A stretch of DNA of 64,000 bases, taken from assembly GCA_902567495.1 (NCBI GenBank), contig CACFMO010000004.1:1-64000 (forward strand), in the 5' to 3' direction. The position numbers and the translations under genes are program-made. The stretch comes from an uncultured Pelagibacteraceae bacterium (lineage in GTDB: Bacteria > Pseudomonadota > Alphaproteobacteria > Pelagibacterales > Pelagibacteraceae). The notes beneath the pieces were generated by a model. That model did no database searches, was not told where the DNA came from, and worked only from the letters and a program-made list of their open reading frames with translations. This document shows, one piece after another, positions 28,207 to 36,891 of this stretch. Numbering within the stretch: the first letter of the stretch is position 1; each line of letters starts with the position of its first letter.

Positions 28207-29001
28207 ATGATAGTTCATAACTTTGATCCTGTATTTATTGACTTTGGAATAATCGAGATACGTTGGTACTCACTAGCTTATATATTTGGTATTTTATTTG
28301 GGTGGTGGTATGGGAAAAGGTTAATAAAAAAACAATTGGAAAAAAAATTAATCGATTTATACACTCATAAATATGATGATTTAGTTACTTACATAATTAT
28401 CGGTGTGATTGTGGGAGGAAGACTCGGTTACGTTTTCTTCTATAATTTTAATTTTTATCTAGAAAATTTCTTTGAGATTTTCAAAATATGGAAAGGAGGG
28501 ATGTCTTTCCATGGTGGTTTTATAGGTGTAGCTTTAAGTATTTTAATATTTTCAAGAAAAAACAATTTAAACCATCATGTTTATTTTGATAACATTTCTG
28601 CTGTTGCTCCTATTGGGTTATTTTTGGGAAGGATATCAAATTTTATAAATGGTGAACTTTATGGTACCGAAACACAAAAACCTTGGGGTGTAGTATTTCC
28701 AAAAATTGATGGTTTAATAAGACATCCATCCCAGATTTATGAAGCTCTTCTTGAGGGAGTGTTACTTTTTATAATCTTAAATTTGATTATTTTATTTAGA
28801 AGAAATAAACCTGGATTAATTTCCGGAATTTTTTTAATTTCTTATGGTTTTTTTAGGATCATTTGTGAAAATTTTAGAGAACCTGATAGTCACATTGGTT
28901 ATATTTTCCAAAATTATAGTATAGGAACACTATTAAGTTTTGTAATGATTTTGTTTGGAATATTGTATTCATTAAGGATAATAAATGCAGAGAAGAATTG
29001 A
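28207..29001 (+). CDS. lgt: Prolipoprotein diacylglyceryl transferase
   Basis: 264 residues, about seven membrane segments. The Lgt signature 'GRISNFINGELYG' is near residue 141, with 'WKGGMSFHGGF' near 98 and 'RHPSQIYEALLEG' near 175. It transfers diacylglycerol from phosphatidylglycerol to the lipobox cysteine of prolipoproteins. It overlaps the midA-like gene by 17 bp, and then pgeF follows, an order seen in other alphaproteobacteria. Confidence 0.96.
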   Translation: MIVHNFDPVFIDFGIIEIRWYSLAYIFGILFGWWYGKRLIKKQLEKKLIDLYTHKYDDLVTYIIIGVIVGGRLGYVFFYNFNFYLENFFEIFKIWKGGMSFHGGFIGVALSILIFSRKNNLNHHVYFDNISAVAPIGLFLGRISNFINGELYGTETQKPWGVVFPKIDGLIRHPSQIYEALLEGVLLFIILNLIILFRRNKPGLISGIFLISYGFFRIICENFREPDSHIGYIFQNYSIGTLLSFVMILFGILYSLRIINAEKN

Positions 29002-30049
29002 TAAAATTTTTTTTAAGAAAAAATCTATTCCAGTTGATTTGTTTCTGGATAAAATTCTGTATCATAAAAAATTAGGGTATTATCAAAAGAAGAATCCATT
29101 TGGAAAAAAAGGTGATTTTGTTACTGCGCCAAACATTTCAAATGTTTTTTCTGAAATGATTGCAATCTGGTTTGTGAGTTTTTGGGAAAATTTGAATAGA
29201 CCTGATAGGATAAATTTTATTGAATTAGGTCCTGGGAATGGTGATTTCAGCTTGTCTTTTATAAATACACTAAAAAGTTTCCCAAATTTATCAAAGGCTA
29301 CGAAAATTTATTTATATGAGAGAAGTGAAAAACTTATTAGAATTCAGAAGAAAAAAATAAATTCAAGAAAAGTATCGTGGGTTAAAAATTTTGACCGTAT
29401 TAATAATGGTCCTGTTATTTTTTTTGGTAATGAGTTTTTAGATGCTTTACCTATTAAACAGTTTAAAAAAATTAAAAATAATATTTACGAAAAACATGTG
29501 TCAATTAAAAATAAAAAAATCAATTTTATTTTAAAAAAAGCTTCAAAGGTAAATATTAAAAAGCTAAGAAATTATAAACTTCTTGATGACGATGGAATTA
29601 TTGAATATCCTGTATTTGGTTTTAAGGAGCTCGATAAAGTGTGTAGTAAAATTAGGAAGCTAAATGGTGGGGCGCTATTTATTGATTATGGATATTACAC
29701 TAAAAAAAATATTGATACTTTACAGTCTGTGTTTAAGCATAGCTTTAATGACTTGAGTAAAAATATTGGCAACTCAGATGTAACATCACTAGTAAATTTC
29801 GATTTATATAGAAAGCACTTTCTTTTAAATGACTTGTATACTGAAAAAATTATTACCCAGAGTGAATTTCTTCAAAAAATGGGTATTTTGGAAAGGTATA
29901 AAATTTTATCTTACAAAATGAATAATGAAAAGAAAACTGATTTACTTTCAAGAATACAAAGGTTGATAAGCCCATCAATGATGGGGCAAACTTTTAAAGT
30001 AATTTTCACTAAAAACAAAAAATGTAAATTTTCTCTAGCTTTTAGATAA
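28985..30049 (+). CDS. MidA/NDUFAF7-like SAM-dependent methyltransferase
   Basis: 354 residues. 'GKKGDFVTAPNISNVFSEMI' near residue 38, SAM motif 'FIELGPGNGDFSLSF' near 78, 'FGNEFLDALPIKQF' near 142 and 'ALFIDYGYY' near 230 match COG1565. The human member NDUFAF7 dimethylates an arginine in complex I; a similar job in bacteria is an inference. It starts inside the end of lgt and shares a base with pgeF. Confidence 0.85.
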   Translation: MQRRIDKIFFKKKSIPVDLFLDKILYHKKLGYYQKKNPFGKKGDFVTAPNISNVFSEMIAIWFVSFWENLNRPDRINFIELGPGNGDFSLSFINTLKSFPNLSKATKIYLYERSEKLIRIQKKKINSRKVSWVKNFDRINNGPVIFFGNEFLDALPIKQFKKIKNNIYEKHVSIKNKKINFILKKASKVNIKKLRNYKLLDDDGIIEYPVFGFKELDKVCSKIRKLNGGALFIDYGYYTKKNIDTLQSVFKHSFNDLSKNIGNSDVTSLVNFDLYRKHFLLNDLYTEKIITQSEFLQKMGILERYKILSYKMNNEKKTDLLSRIQRLISPSMMGQTFKVIFTKNKKCKFSLAFR

Positions 30050-30819
30050 TGTTTTACTCTAGTAATTTAAAAAAAATTAACCAAATTAGGCATTGTTTTT
30101 TTTCAAGAAAGAATGGCAATTCTTCTGGAATTTATAAAAGTCTTAATTGTGGTGTAGGAAGTAAAGATAAAAAGCAAACAGTAGAAAAAAATTTATGTAT
30201 TGTAGCAAAAAACCTCAATGCAAAACGTGAAAAGTTGGTACTAATGAATCAAACTCACAGTAATAAAGTGTCAATTTTAAAGAATGAAAATGAAAAACTT
30301 AGGGTTAATGCTGACGCTATATTAACTAAAAAAAAAAATTTAGCTTTAGGGGTTTTAACAGCAGATTGCGCTCCAATATTAATTTACGAAACCAAAAAAG
30401 AAATTATTGGTTGTATCCATGCAGGATGGAAAGGTGCAATCGGCGGCATAATAGAAAATACTATTGATAAAGTAATTAAAATGGGTGGAGATGCAAAAAG
30501 TATAGTCGCTGCGGTCGGTCCTTGTATTAGTCAGGAGAGCTATGAGGTAAAAAAAGATTTTTATTTAAAATTTAAGGAGAATATAGAAAATAGCGATTCT
30601 TTCTTTATCAGAAAGGGAAATGGTTCATTCCTTTTTGATTTAAGAGCTTTTGTAACAAAAAAATTAAATAAAAATGGTGTTTTGCAAGTTGATAACATTA
30701 ATTTAGATAGTTTTACAATGACTGATGAGTATTTTAGCCATAGAAGGGCCAAAAAGTTAGGGGAGAATGATTACGGTAGATGTATATCAGTTATAATGAA
30801 AACTAATACACAAAATTAA
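30049..30819 (+). CDS. pgeF: Peptidoglycan editing factor / multicopper polyphenol oxidase-like (YfiH)
   Basis: 256 residues. The YfiH/DUF152 active site is recognisable: His in 'MNQTHSNKV' near residue 71, Cys in 'VLTADCAPI' near 107, His in 'GCIHAGWKGA' near 125, and 'VGPCISQESYEV' near 160. Family members act on UDP-MurNAc-L-Ser mistakes in cell-wall precursors and also show laccase or purine nucleoside activities. It is the last gene before the prs promoter. Confidence 0.88.
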   Translation: MFYSSNLKKINQIRHCFFSRKNGNSSGIYKSLNCGVGSKDKKQTVEKNLCIVAKNLNAKREKLVLMNQTHSNKVSILKNENEKLRVNADAILTKKKNLALGVLTADCAPILIYETKKEIIGCIHAGWKGAIGGIIENTIDKVIKMGGDAKSIVAAVGPCISQESYEVKKDFYLKFKENIENSDSFFIRKGNGSFLFDLRAFVTKKLNKNGVLQVDNINLDSFTMTDEYFSHRRAKKLGENDYGRCISVIMKTNTQN

Positions 30820-30848
30820 TTGAAACCCTTATTCATTGGATGTATAAA
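30820..30848 (+). promoter_or_regulatory. Sigma-70 promoter for prs
   Basis: TTGAAA, a 17-bp spacer and TATAAA. The -10 ends 12 bp before the prs ATG at 30861, so the message would have almost no leader. No Shine-Dalgarno-like sequence is visible. This promoter covers the earlier ORF-track start at 30840 and argues against it. Confidence 0.7.
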
Positions 30849-30860
30849 GTAAATGTCCTA

Positions 30861-31793
30861 ATGAAAATTTTATCAGGAACAAGCAACCCCACATTAAGTA
30901 AAAATATATCAAGATATCTTAGAACCAAACTTGTTAATACAAACATAAAAAAGTTTGCAGATGGCGAAATCTATGTTGAAATTAATGAGAATATTAGAGG
31001 TAACAGTGTTTTTGTTATTCAGTCTAGCGCGAATCCTGCTAACGATAATCTTATGGAACTTCTTTTGTGCATTGATGCTTTAAGAAGATCCTCTGCAAAA
31101 AACATTACAGCGGTAATTCCATATTTTGGATACGCAAGACAGGATAGAAAGGTTGTTCCAAGAACTTCGATTTCTGCAAAACTAGTTTCTAATCTTATAA
31201 CTAATGCTGGCGCAAACAGAATAGTCACAGTTGATTTACATGCTGGTCAAATCCAAGGTTTTTTTGATATGCCCGTTGACAATTTATTTACAACTCCATT
31301 GTTTGCCAGATTCATAAAAAAAAACATAAAAAGTAAAAATTTTATTTGTGTCTCACCAGATGCAGGTGCGATTGAGAGAACGAGAGCATTAGCAACTAAA
31401 ATTAACGCTGACTTAGCTATTATCGACAAAAGAAGACCTGAGCCAGGGAAATCCAAAGTTATGAATATTATTGGTGATGTTAAAGGTAAAGATTGTGTAA
31501 TTATAGATGATATAATTGATAGTGGAGGAACAATCATAAATGCGGCAGATGCTCTTGTTAAAAAAGGTGCTAAGAGTGTTTATGTCTTTATTTCACATGC
31601 GGTATTGAGTGGAAATGCAATTAAAAATATTCAAAAATCAAAAATTAAGAAATTAATTATTACAGATACAATCGATAATTCAAAAAAAATTAAAAAAACT
31701 AATAAAATACAAGTTTTATCCATCGCTCAGCTAATGGCTGAAGCAATAAAAAGGATTTCAAATTCAACATCTGTATCTAGCCTATTCAATTAG
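30861..31793 (+). CDS. prs: Ribose-phosphate pyrophosphokinase
   Basis: 310 residues from the ATG at 30861, beginning 'MKILSGTSN' as in other PRPP synthases; the ORF track begins 7 codons earlier inside the promoter. Motifs: 'FADGEIYVEI' near residue 34, 'IPYFGYARQDRK' near 92, flexible loop region 'DKRRPEPGKSKV' near 195, and the PRPP-binding loop 'VIIDDIIDSGGTI' near 215. It makes PRPP for nucleotide, histidine and tryptophan synthesis. rplY follows with its own promoter. Confidence 0.97.
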   Translation: MKILSGTSNPTLSKNISRYLRTKLVNTNIKKFADGEIYVEINENIRGNSVFVIQSSANPANDNLMELLLCIDALRRSSAKNITAVIPYFGYARQDRKVVPRTSISAKLVSNLITNAGANRIVTVDLHAGQIQGFFDMPVDNLFTTPLFARFIKKNIKSKNFICVSPDAGAIERTRALATKINADLAIIDKRRPEPGKSKVMNIIGDVKGKDCVIIDDIIDSGGTIINAADALVKKGAKSVYVFISHAVLSGNAIKNIQKSKIKKLIITDTIDNSKKIKKTNKIQVLSIAQLMAEAIKRISNSTSVSSLFN

Positions 31794-31796
31794 CGC

Positions 31797-31824
31797 TTGT
31801 TTTATTTCAAAGTTGGGTTATAAA
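31797..31824 (+). promoter_or_regulatory. Sigma-70 promoter for rplY
   Basis: TTGTTT, a 16-bp spacer and TATAAA, with the -10 ending 12 bp before the ATG at 31837, the same distance as at prs. No ribosome binding site is visible, so a leaderless or near-leaderless message is likely. The ORF-track start at 31813 lies upstream of the -10 and is rejected. Confidence 0.6.
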
Positions 31825-31836
31825 TTGCTGTTTCAA

Positions 31837-32589
31837 ATGACAAATAATTTAAAAGCAACTAAAAGAGAGTCAAAAACCTCTGGAGATCTGAATAACCTTC
31901 GATCAAAAGGATTTATTCCAGCGATTTTATACGGAGGAAATAACCCAAGTTTAAAAATAAGTGTTGAGGAGAAACTTTTAAGCAAGGTGTTTAGCTCTGA
32001 CTCATTTCTTTCGACAGTAATTGATTTAAATATAGATGGACAAACTGAGAAGGTAATTCCAAGGGACATTTCCTATCATGTAATTTCTGACAAGCCTATA
32101 CATATTGATTTTATGAGAGTAGCTAAGGGTTCAAAAATTATTTTACAAATACCAGTTATTTTTAAAAATAATAAAGATTGCCCAGGCTTAAAGAGCGGTG
32201 GCGTATTAAACATTGTACGAAGGAAAGTTGAATTAAGTTGTTCTGCAGAAAATATTCCAGAAAATATTACTGTCGATTTAGCTAATCTAGAAATTGGGGC
32301 AAGTATAAAAATTTCATCGGTAAAGCTTCCAGAAAATGCTCAACCAACAATTACTGATAGAGATTTTGTAGTTGCAACAATTGCTGCACCAACAATTGTC
32401 AAAGAGCCTGAAAAACCTGCTGAGGAAGTTCCTGTAGAGGGAGCTGAGGGTGAAGCCGCTGCTGCTGCAGAAGGCGGCGAAGCAGCTGCACCTACTAAAG
32501 ATGGTGATGCGGCTAAGAAAGATGACAAAGGTAAAGAAACTGCTGGCGATAAAAAGTCTAGTGGTGAAAAAAAACAAGAAAAAAAATAA
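31837..32589 (+). CDS. rplY: 50S ribosomal protein bL25 (CTC/TL5 type)
   Basis: 250 residues from the ATG at 31837, starting 'MTNNLKATKRES'. The N-terminal 5S rRNA-binding domain shows 'GFIPAILYGG', and the TL5 beta-rich domain follows ('KVIPRDISYH', 'HIDFMRV', 'NIPENITVDLANL'). From about residue 188 the protein becomes a disordered tail rich in Ala, Glu, Gly and then Lys. The tail is locally much richer in GC than its surroundings. It binds 5S rRNA in the large subunit. pth follows 6 bp downstream, a common pairing. Confidence 0.95.
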   Translation: MTNNLKATKRESKTSGDLNNLRSKGFIPAILYGGNNPSLKISVEEKLLSKVFSSDSFLSTVIDLNIDGQTEKVIPRDISYHVISDKPIHIDFMRVAKGSKIILQIPVIFKNNKDCPGLKSGGVLNIVRRKVELSCSAENIPENITVDLANLEIGASIKISSVKLPENAQPTITDRDFVVATIAAPTIVKEPEKPAEEVPVEGAEGEAAAAAEGGEAAAPTKDGDAAKKDDKGKETAGDKKSSGEKKQEKK

Positions 32590-32595
32590 ATATAT

Positions 32596-33168
32596 ATGTT
32601 ATTATTAGTAGGTTTAGGAAACCCAGGTCCAAATTACGACAATAACAGACACAATATTGGATTTAAGGTTATTGATGCAATCAATCAACAATTTAGTCTC
32701 TCAAAACAAAAACCAAAATTTAAAGGTCTTCTAACAACTGGAAATATTGAAAATAAAAAAGTTTACGCAATAAAACCTTTAACGTTTATGAATAACTCAG
32801 GAACGTGTATTAGAGAATTAATAGAATATTTTAAAATAGATGCCAAAAACGTTTTTGTTTTCCACGATGATCTAGACATTGACCTTGGTAAGGTTAAAGC
32901 GAAGTTTGGCGGCAGTAGTGCAGGACATCATGGTATAGAGTCAATTGATAAATCAATTGGAAAAGACTACTCAAGAGTGAGAATAGGAATTGGTCATCCA
33001 AAAAATGGCAAAAAAGTTGATACACACGTTCTTGAGGACTTCAGTGAGAATGAAGAAGACAGAATAAAAGATATAACTGAAAATATTGTAAAGCTTATTC
33101 CAACTTTAATTGAGAAAAAAATTGATATTTTTTCCAGCAAGGTGAACGAAAATCTTAATGGGATTTAA
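32596..33168 (+). CDS. pth: Peptidyl-tRNA hydrolase
   Basis: 190 residues. 'VGLGNPGPNYDNNRHNIGF' near residue 5 includes the catalytic His, 'KPLTFMNNSG' is near 60, the Asp motif 'VFHDDLDIDLG' near 92, and 'GGSSAGHHGIESI' near 105. It frees tRNA from prematurely dropped peptides. It overlaps ychF by 11 bp. Confidence 0.97.
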   Translation: MLLLVGLGNPGPNYDNNRHNIGFKVIDAINQQFSLSKQKPKFKGLLTTGNIENKKVYAIKPLTFMNNSGTCIRELIEYFKIDAKNVFVFHDDLDIDLGKVKAKFGGSSAGHHGIESIDKSIGKDYSRVRIGIGHPKNGKKVDTHVLEDFSENEEDRIKDITENIVKLIPTLIEKKIDIFSSKVNENLNGI

Positions 33169-34231
33169 GTGTGGAATTGTTGGGCTGCCAAATGTTGGGA
33201 AGTCTACTTTATTTAATGCTTTAACATCATCTAAAAACGCCCAAGCTGCGAATTTTCCTTTTTGTACAATAGATCCCAATATTGGAATTGTTGATGTTCC
33301 AGATGAAAGACTTAATATTTTACATAAATTATCCAAATCAAAAAAAAAAATTAATACAAATATTACATTTGTTGATATTGCTGGACTGGTAAAAGGAGCA
33401 TCAAAGGGTGAGGGTTTAGGTAATAAGTTTTTATCACATATTAGAGAAGTTGATGCAATTATCCATCTTGTTAGATGCTTCGACTCAACAAATATACAGC
33501 ACGTAAATAAAAAAATAGATCCTATAAATGATTTAGAAACAATAAAAACAGAAATTTTGCTATCAGATATTGGGACATTGGAGAAAAAACTTGGGAAAAA
33601 CATAAAAAAAAAGATGTCGGATAAAGAGATAATATTGTTAGAGGAGGTTCTAAAAAAATTAAATACCGGTAATAATATTAAAGAACATAGTAGCTTAGAG
33701 AATTATAGTATTTTGAGAGAGATAGGTCTGATATCTATAAAACCATATATAATAGTTTGTAATGTTGATGAAGAAAATGTCTCGAAAGGAAATAATTACA
33801 CAAAAGTCTTAAAAGAAAAGTACCCTAACGAAAAATTTGTTACGATTTGTGCTGATATCGAAGACCAAATTACTGAACTAAAATCAGATGAAAAAGAACT
33901 TTATATGAAAAATATTGGTTTAGAAAAGACCGGCCTTAATAAACTTATAAATACAGGTTATGATTTACTTAATTTAAACACTTTTTTTACCTCAGGTCCT
34001 GAAGAAACTAGAGCGTGGACAATAAAAGAAAATACAGCCGCACCTCAAGCTGCTGCTGTAATACACACAGATTTTGAGAAAAAATTTATAAGAGCCGAAG
34101 CAGTTTCTTTTAATGATTTTCAAAAATACGGGAGTTTTGAGAAAGCTAAAGAAAATGGGAAACTAAGGTTAGAAGGAAAAGATTATTTAGTTAAAGATGG
34201 AGACGTATTATTTTTCAGAGTCAATCCTTGA
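33158..34231 (+). CDS. ychF: Redox-regulated ATPase YchF (Obg family)
   Basis: 357 residues. G1 'GLPNVGKSTLFNAL' near residue 8, G3 'DIAGLVKGASKGEGLGNKF' near 73, and the altered G4 'CNVDE', which gives the family its preference for ATP. A coiled-coil insertion and C-terminal TGS domain ('EETRAWTIKENTAAPQAA') complete the protein. It associates with ribosomes. It ends convergently with petC, overlapping by 24 bp. Confidence 0.97.
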   Translation: MGFKCGIVGLPNVGKSTLFNALTSSKNAQAANFPFCTIDPNIGIVDVPDERLNILHKLSKSKKKINTNITFVDIAGLVKGASKGEGLGNKFLSHIREVDAIIHLVRCFDSTNIQHVNKKIDPINDLETIKTEILLSDIGTLEKKLGKNIKKKMSDKEIILLEEVLKKLNTGNNIKEHSSLENYSILREIGLISIKPYIIVCNVDEENVSKGNNYTKVLKEKYPNEKFVTICADIEDQITELKSDEKELYMKNIGLEKTGLNKLINTGYDLLNLNTFFTSGPEETRAWTIKENTAAPQAAAVIHTDFEKKFIRAEAVSFNDFQKYGSFEKAKENGKLRLEGKDYLVKDGDVLFFRVNP

Positions 34232-34993
34232 CCAAATTCTTCTCATACTTAAGTAAACCAGTAAAGTAAATATTGTTAAGAAAATTATTACTTTAACTCC
34301 CATTTTATGTCTTGTTTCCAAATGTGGCTCAGCAGTCCAAGTAAGAAAAGTTGTTACATCTTTTGCCATTTGCGCTTGGGAAGTTTGTGTCCCATCAGCA
34401 TAAGTAACTATTCCTTCGGACAATGGATTTGACATTTTAATTTTTTGCCCATCCATATATTTATTGTAATAGACGCCGTCCTCCAACTCAAAACCTGCTG
34501 GTGGATCTTCATAACCCATTAGTACAGAATAAATATAGTCTGATCCTCCTTTTCGAGCTTTAACTAATACTGACATATCTGGGGGATACGCCCCTCCATT
34601 TGCGGCAGTTGCAGCCTGTACATTAGGATATGGTGAAACAAATTTATCTGATGGTCTACCTGGCCTAGTAAACATTTCACCATCAGAATTCGGTCCATCT
34701 TCGACCTCAAAATTTGCTGCAATTGCTTTAACTTGTTCCACTGAAAATTCTGGGCCACCAGGTTCACCTAGATTTCTGTAACTAACTAAATTCATTGAGT
34801 GACAAGAAGCACAAACTTCCGTGTAAACTTGATAGCCTCTTTGCAATGAGGCCCTATCAAATTTTCCTGTGACCCCTTTAAAGGACCAATCAATTTTAAG
34901 AAGTTTAACCTTTTCTTCTGATCTAACACTATTAAATGAAATTGAAAAAAATATAAGAAAAAGAATTAAAAATCGTACTCTAAGATTACACAT
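34208..34993 (-). CDS. petC: Cytochrome c1 of the bc1 complex
   Basis: 261 residues from the ATG at 34993; the ORF track starts 14 codons earlier within petB. A signal peptide ('[13 protein letters not shown]') leads, the haem site 'CASCH' is near residue 50 with '[11 protein letters not shown]', the axial Met region is near 'ETRHKMGV', and a C-terminal membrane anchor '[16 protein letters not shown]' holds it in the inner membrane. It passes electrons from the Rieske protein to cytochrome c. It overlaps the petB stop by 8 bp. Confidence 0.96.
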   Translation of the reverse strand: MCNLRVRFLILFLIFFSISFNSVRSEEKVKLLKIDWSFKGVTGKFDRASLQRGYQVYTEVCASCHSMNLVSYRNLGEPGGPEFSVEQVKAIAANFEVEDGPNSDGEMFTRPGRPSDKFVSPYPNVQAATAANGGAYPPDMSVLVKARKGGSDYIYSVLMGYEDPPAGFELEDGVYYNKYMDGQKIKMSNPLSEGIVTYADGTQTSQAQMAKDVTTFLTWTAEPHLETRHKMGVKVIIFLTIFTLLVYLSMRRIWSRIDSEK

Positions 34994-36242
34994 CTTTTCT
35001 ATCACTTCTGGCCATTTCAGGTTTAAGCATACCACCTAATACGGGTTCTGAAATACTTAACGGCACTGGTTCTGTCTTTTCAATTCTACTTAGGACAGGA
35101 AGGACAATTAAAAAGTGAGCAAAATAATAAATTGTTCCAACTCTTGCTATTAGTAAGTATAAACCTTCCGCTGGCATTGCCCCTACGTATCCTAAAGCCA
35201 ATACGTCAATTACTAACAACCAAAAGAACTTTTTATAAAGTGGTCTAAAAACAGTAGATCTAACCTTACTACTATCTAGCCAAGGAAGAGCCATTAAAAT
35301 AAAAATGGATCCTAACATCAAAACCACTCCACCGAGTTTATCTGGAACAGCTCTTAAGATTGCATAAAAAGGTAATAGATACCATTCTGGAACAATATGT
35401 TTAGGTGTTACTAATGGATTTGCCTCTATATAATTATCGCTGTGACCAAGAATGTTTGGAGCGAAAAATATAAATCCAGCAAAAATAGTCATAAAAATTA
35501 AAAGTGCAAATAAATCTTTGATTGTAATATATGGATGAAATGGAACTGTATCCTTTGATGGTTTTTTAATATCAATTCCAATTGGATTGTTATTACCTGG
35601 TACGTGTAAAGCCCATATATGCAATACTACTAATCCTAGTATTAAAAATGGAAAGAGATAATGAAGGCTAAAAAATCTTGTTAATGTTGGATTATCGACT
35701 GAGTATCCTCCCCATAACCAAGTTACAATACTCTCACCTACTAAAGGAATTGCGCTAAATAAATTTGTAATTACTGTTGCTCCCCAAAAACTCATTTGGC
35801 CCCAAGGTAAAACATATCCCATAAAAGCGGTTGCCATCATCAAAAGATAAATTAACATTCCAAGAATCCAAATTATTTCTCTAGGTGATCTGTAAGATCC
35901 ATAAAAAAGGGATCTAAATATATGAATGTAAACTGCTAAAAAAAACATGGAGGCACCGTTGCTGTGAATGTATCTTATTAACCATCCATAATTTACGTCC
36001 CTCATAATATGTTCGATACTACTAAATGCCATATCGGCATGTGCAACGTAGTGCATACCCAAAACAATTCCTGTAATAATTTGGGATATTAAGCAAAAAG
36101 TTAAAATTCCCCCAAAAGTCCACCAGTAATTTAAATTTTTGGGTGTTGGATAATCTGTTAAATGTTTACTTAAAGTTAATAATGGAAGTCTATCATTAAA
36201 CCATTTTCCAAACTTTGAACTCGGTACGTAATTTTCACTCAT
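34986..36242 (-). CDS. petB: Cytochrome b of the bc1 complex
   Basis: 418 residues with eight membrane segments, one-piece as in alphaproteobacteria. Haem ligands lie in '[12 protein letters not shown]'/'[18 protein letters not shown]' and in '[11 protein letters not shown]'/'VLHIWALH'. The quinol-oxidation motif 'PEWY' is near residue 282. It is the membrane core of ubiquinol oxidation and proton translocation. It lies 6 bp after petA on the minus strand. Confidence 0.97.
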   Translation of the reverse strand: MSENYVPSSKFGKWFNDRLPLLTLSKHLTDYPTPKNLNYWWTFGGILTFCLISQIITGIVLGMHYVAHADMAFSSIEHIMRDVNYGWLIRYIHSNGASMFFLAVYIHIFRSLFYGSYRSPREIIWILGMLIYLLMMATAFMGYVLPWGQMSFWGATVITNLFSAIPLVGESIVTWLWGGYSVDNPTLTRFFSLHYLFPFLILGLVVLHIWALHVPGNNNPIGIDIKKPSKDTVPFHPYITIKDLFALLIFMTIFAGFIFFAPNILGHSDNYIEANPLVTPKHIVPEWYLLPFYAILRAVPDKLGGVVLMLGSIFILMALPWLDSSKVRSTVFRPLYKKFFWLLVIDVLALGYVGAMPAEGLYLLIARVGTIYYFAHFLIVLPVLSRIEKTEPVPLSISEPVLGGMLKPEMARSDRKDV

Positions 36243-36248
36243 AGTTTT

Positions 36249-36764
36249 TTATCCAATCTTAATTGTGTTGTCATCAACGAAAGCATATTTAGGAATCTCC
36301 ATATTAGTTGGAGCAGGTCCTTTTCTTATTCTTCCAGAGGTATCGTAATGTGATCCATGGCATGGACAAAACCATCCATTGTATTCACCCTTGTCAGATA
36401 AAGGTACGCATCCAAGGTGAGTACAAATCCCTAACATTACCAACCACTCAGGATTTTTTACTCTATCTTGATCCTTTTCGGGATGAGGTAGATCGTCCAG
36501 ACTTACTGATTGCGCTTCAGCAATCTCCTCTTGAGTTCTTCTTTTAATAAAAACTGGTTTTCCTCTCCATAAAACTGTAACTGATTTTCCAGGTTCGATT
36601 TGGCTTATATCAACTTCGGTTGATGCCAATGCTTTGACTGAACTATCTGGATTCATTTGGTCAATTAAAGGCCAAATAGTTGCACCTATACCAATAGCTC
36701 CAACTGTATAGCTAGCTGTAAAAATAAAATCTCTTCTGTTGCCCTTTTTTTCTGGTTTATCCAT
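36249..36764 (-). CDS. petA: Rieske iron-sulfur protein of the bc1 complex
   Basis: 171 residues. The N-terminus has a Tat-type twin-arginine motif 'NRRDFIFTASYTVG' and an uncleaved anchor helix. The [2Fe-2S] ligands are in 'CTHLGC' near residue 113 and 'CPCHGSHY' near 133. First gene of petABC. The 127-bp region upstream, shared with hemF, holds two palindromes. Confidence 0.97.
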   Translation of the reverse strand: MDKPEKKGNRRDFIFTASYTVGAIGIGATIWPLIDQMNPDSSVKALASTEVDISQIEPGKSVTVLWRGKPVFIKRRTQEEIAEAQSVSLDDLPHPEKDQDRVKNPEWLVMLGICTHLGCVPLSDKGEYNGWFCPCHGSHYDTSGRIRKGPAPTNMEIPKYAFVDDNTIKIG

Positions 36765-36789
36765 AGATTTATAATATCATTTAATACTA

Positions 36790-36808
36790 TTAAATAAGGC
36801 TTATTTAA
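36790..36808. promoter_or_regulatory. 19-bp perfect palindrome upstream of petABC
   Basis: TTAAATAAG-G-CTTATTTAA is a perfect inverted repeat with one central base, 25 bp from the petA start and 83 bp from hemF. It could bind a dimeric regulator controlling the divergent respiratory and haem genes, or form a hairpin in the pet leader. It does not look like the FNR consensus. Confidence 0.5.
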
Positions 36809-36821
36809 AGATCTTGGTAGG

Positions 36822-36832
36822 GTCATAATGAC
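36822..36832. promoter_or_regulatory. 11-bp palindrome between petA and hemF
   Basis: GTCAT-A-ATGAC is a second perfect palindrome, 13 bp from the first and closer to the middle of the divergent region. The binding factor is unknown. Confidence 0.4.
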
Positions 36833-36891
36833 ACAAAAATATACTAAAAAATCGAAGTTTTTTTAGATTATAAACAAGAAAATTATTTTTT

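Noticed and set aside
30840-30860. Upstream start of prs in the ORF track
   Set aside because: The -10 element TATAAA overlaps these codons and PRPP synthases begin at the MKILSG position.
31813-31836. Upstream start of rplY in the ORF track
   Set aside because: It precedes or overlaps the likely -10 element; the later ATG matches bL25 proteins.
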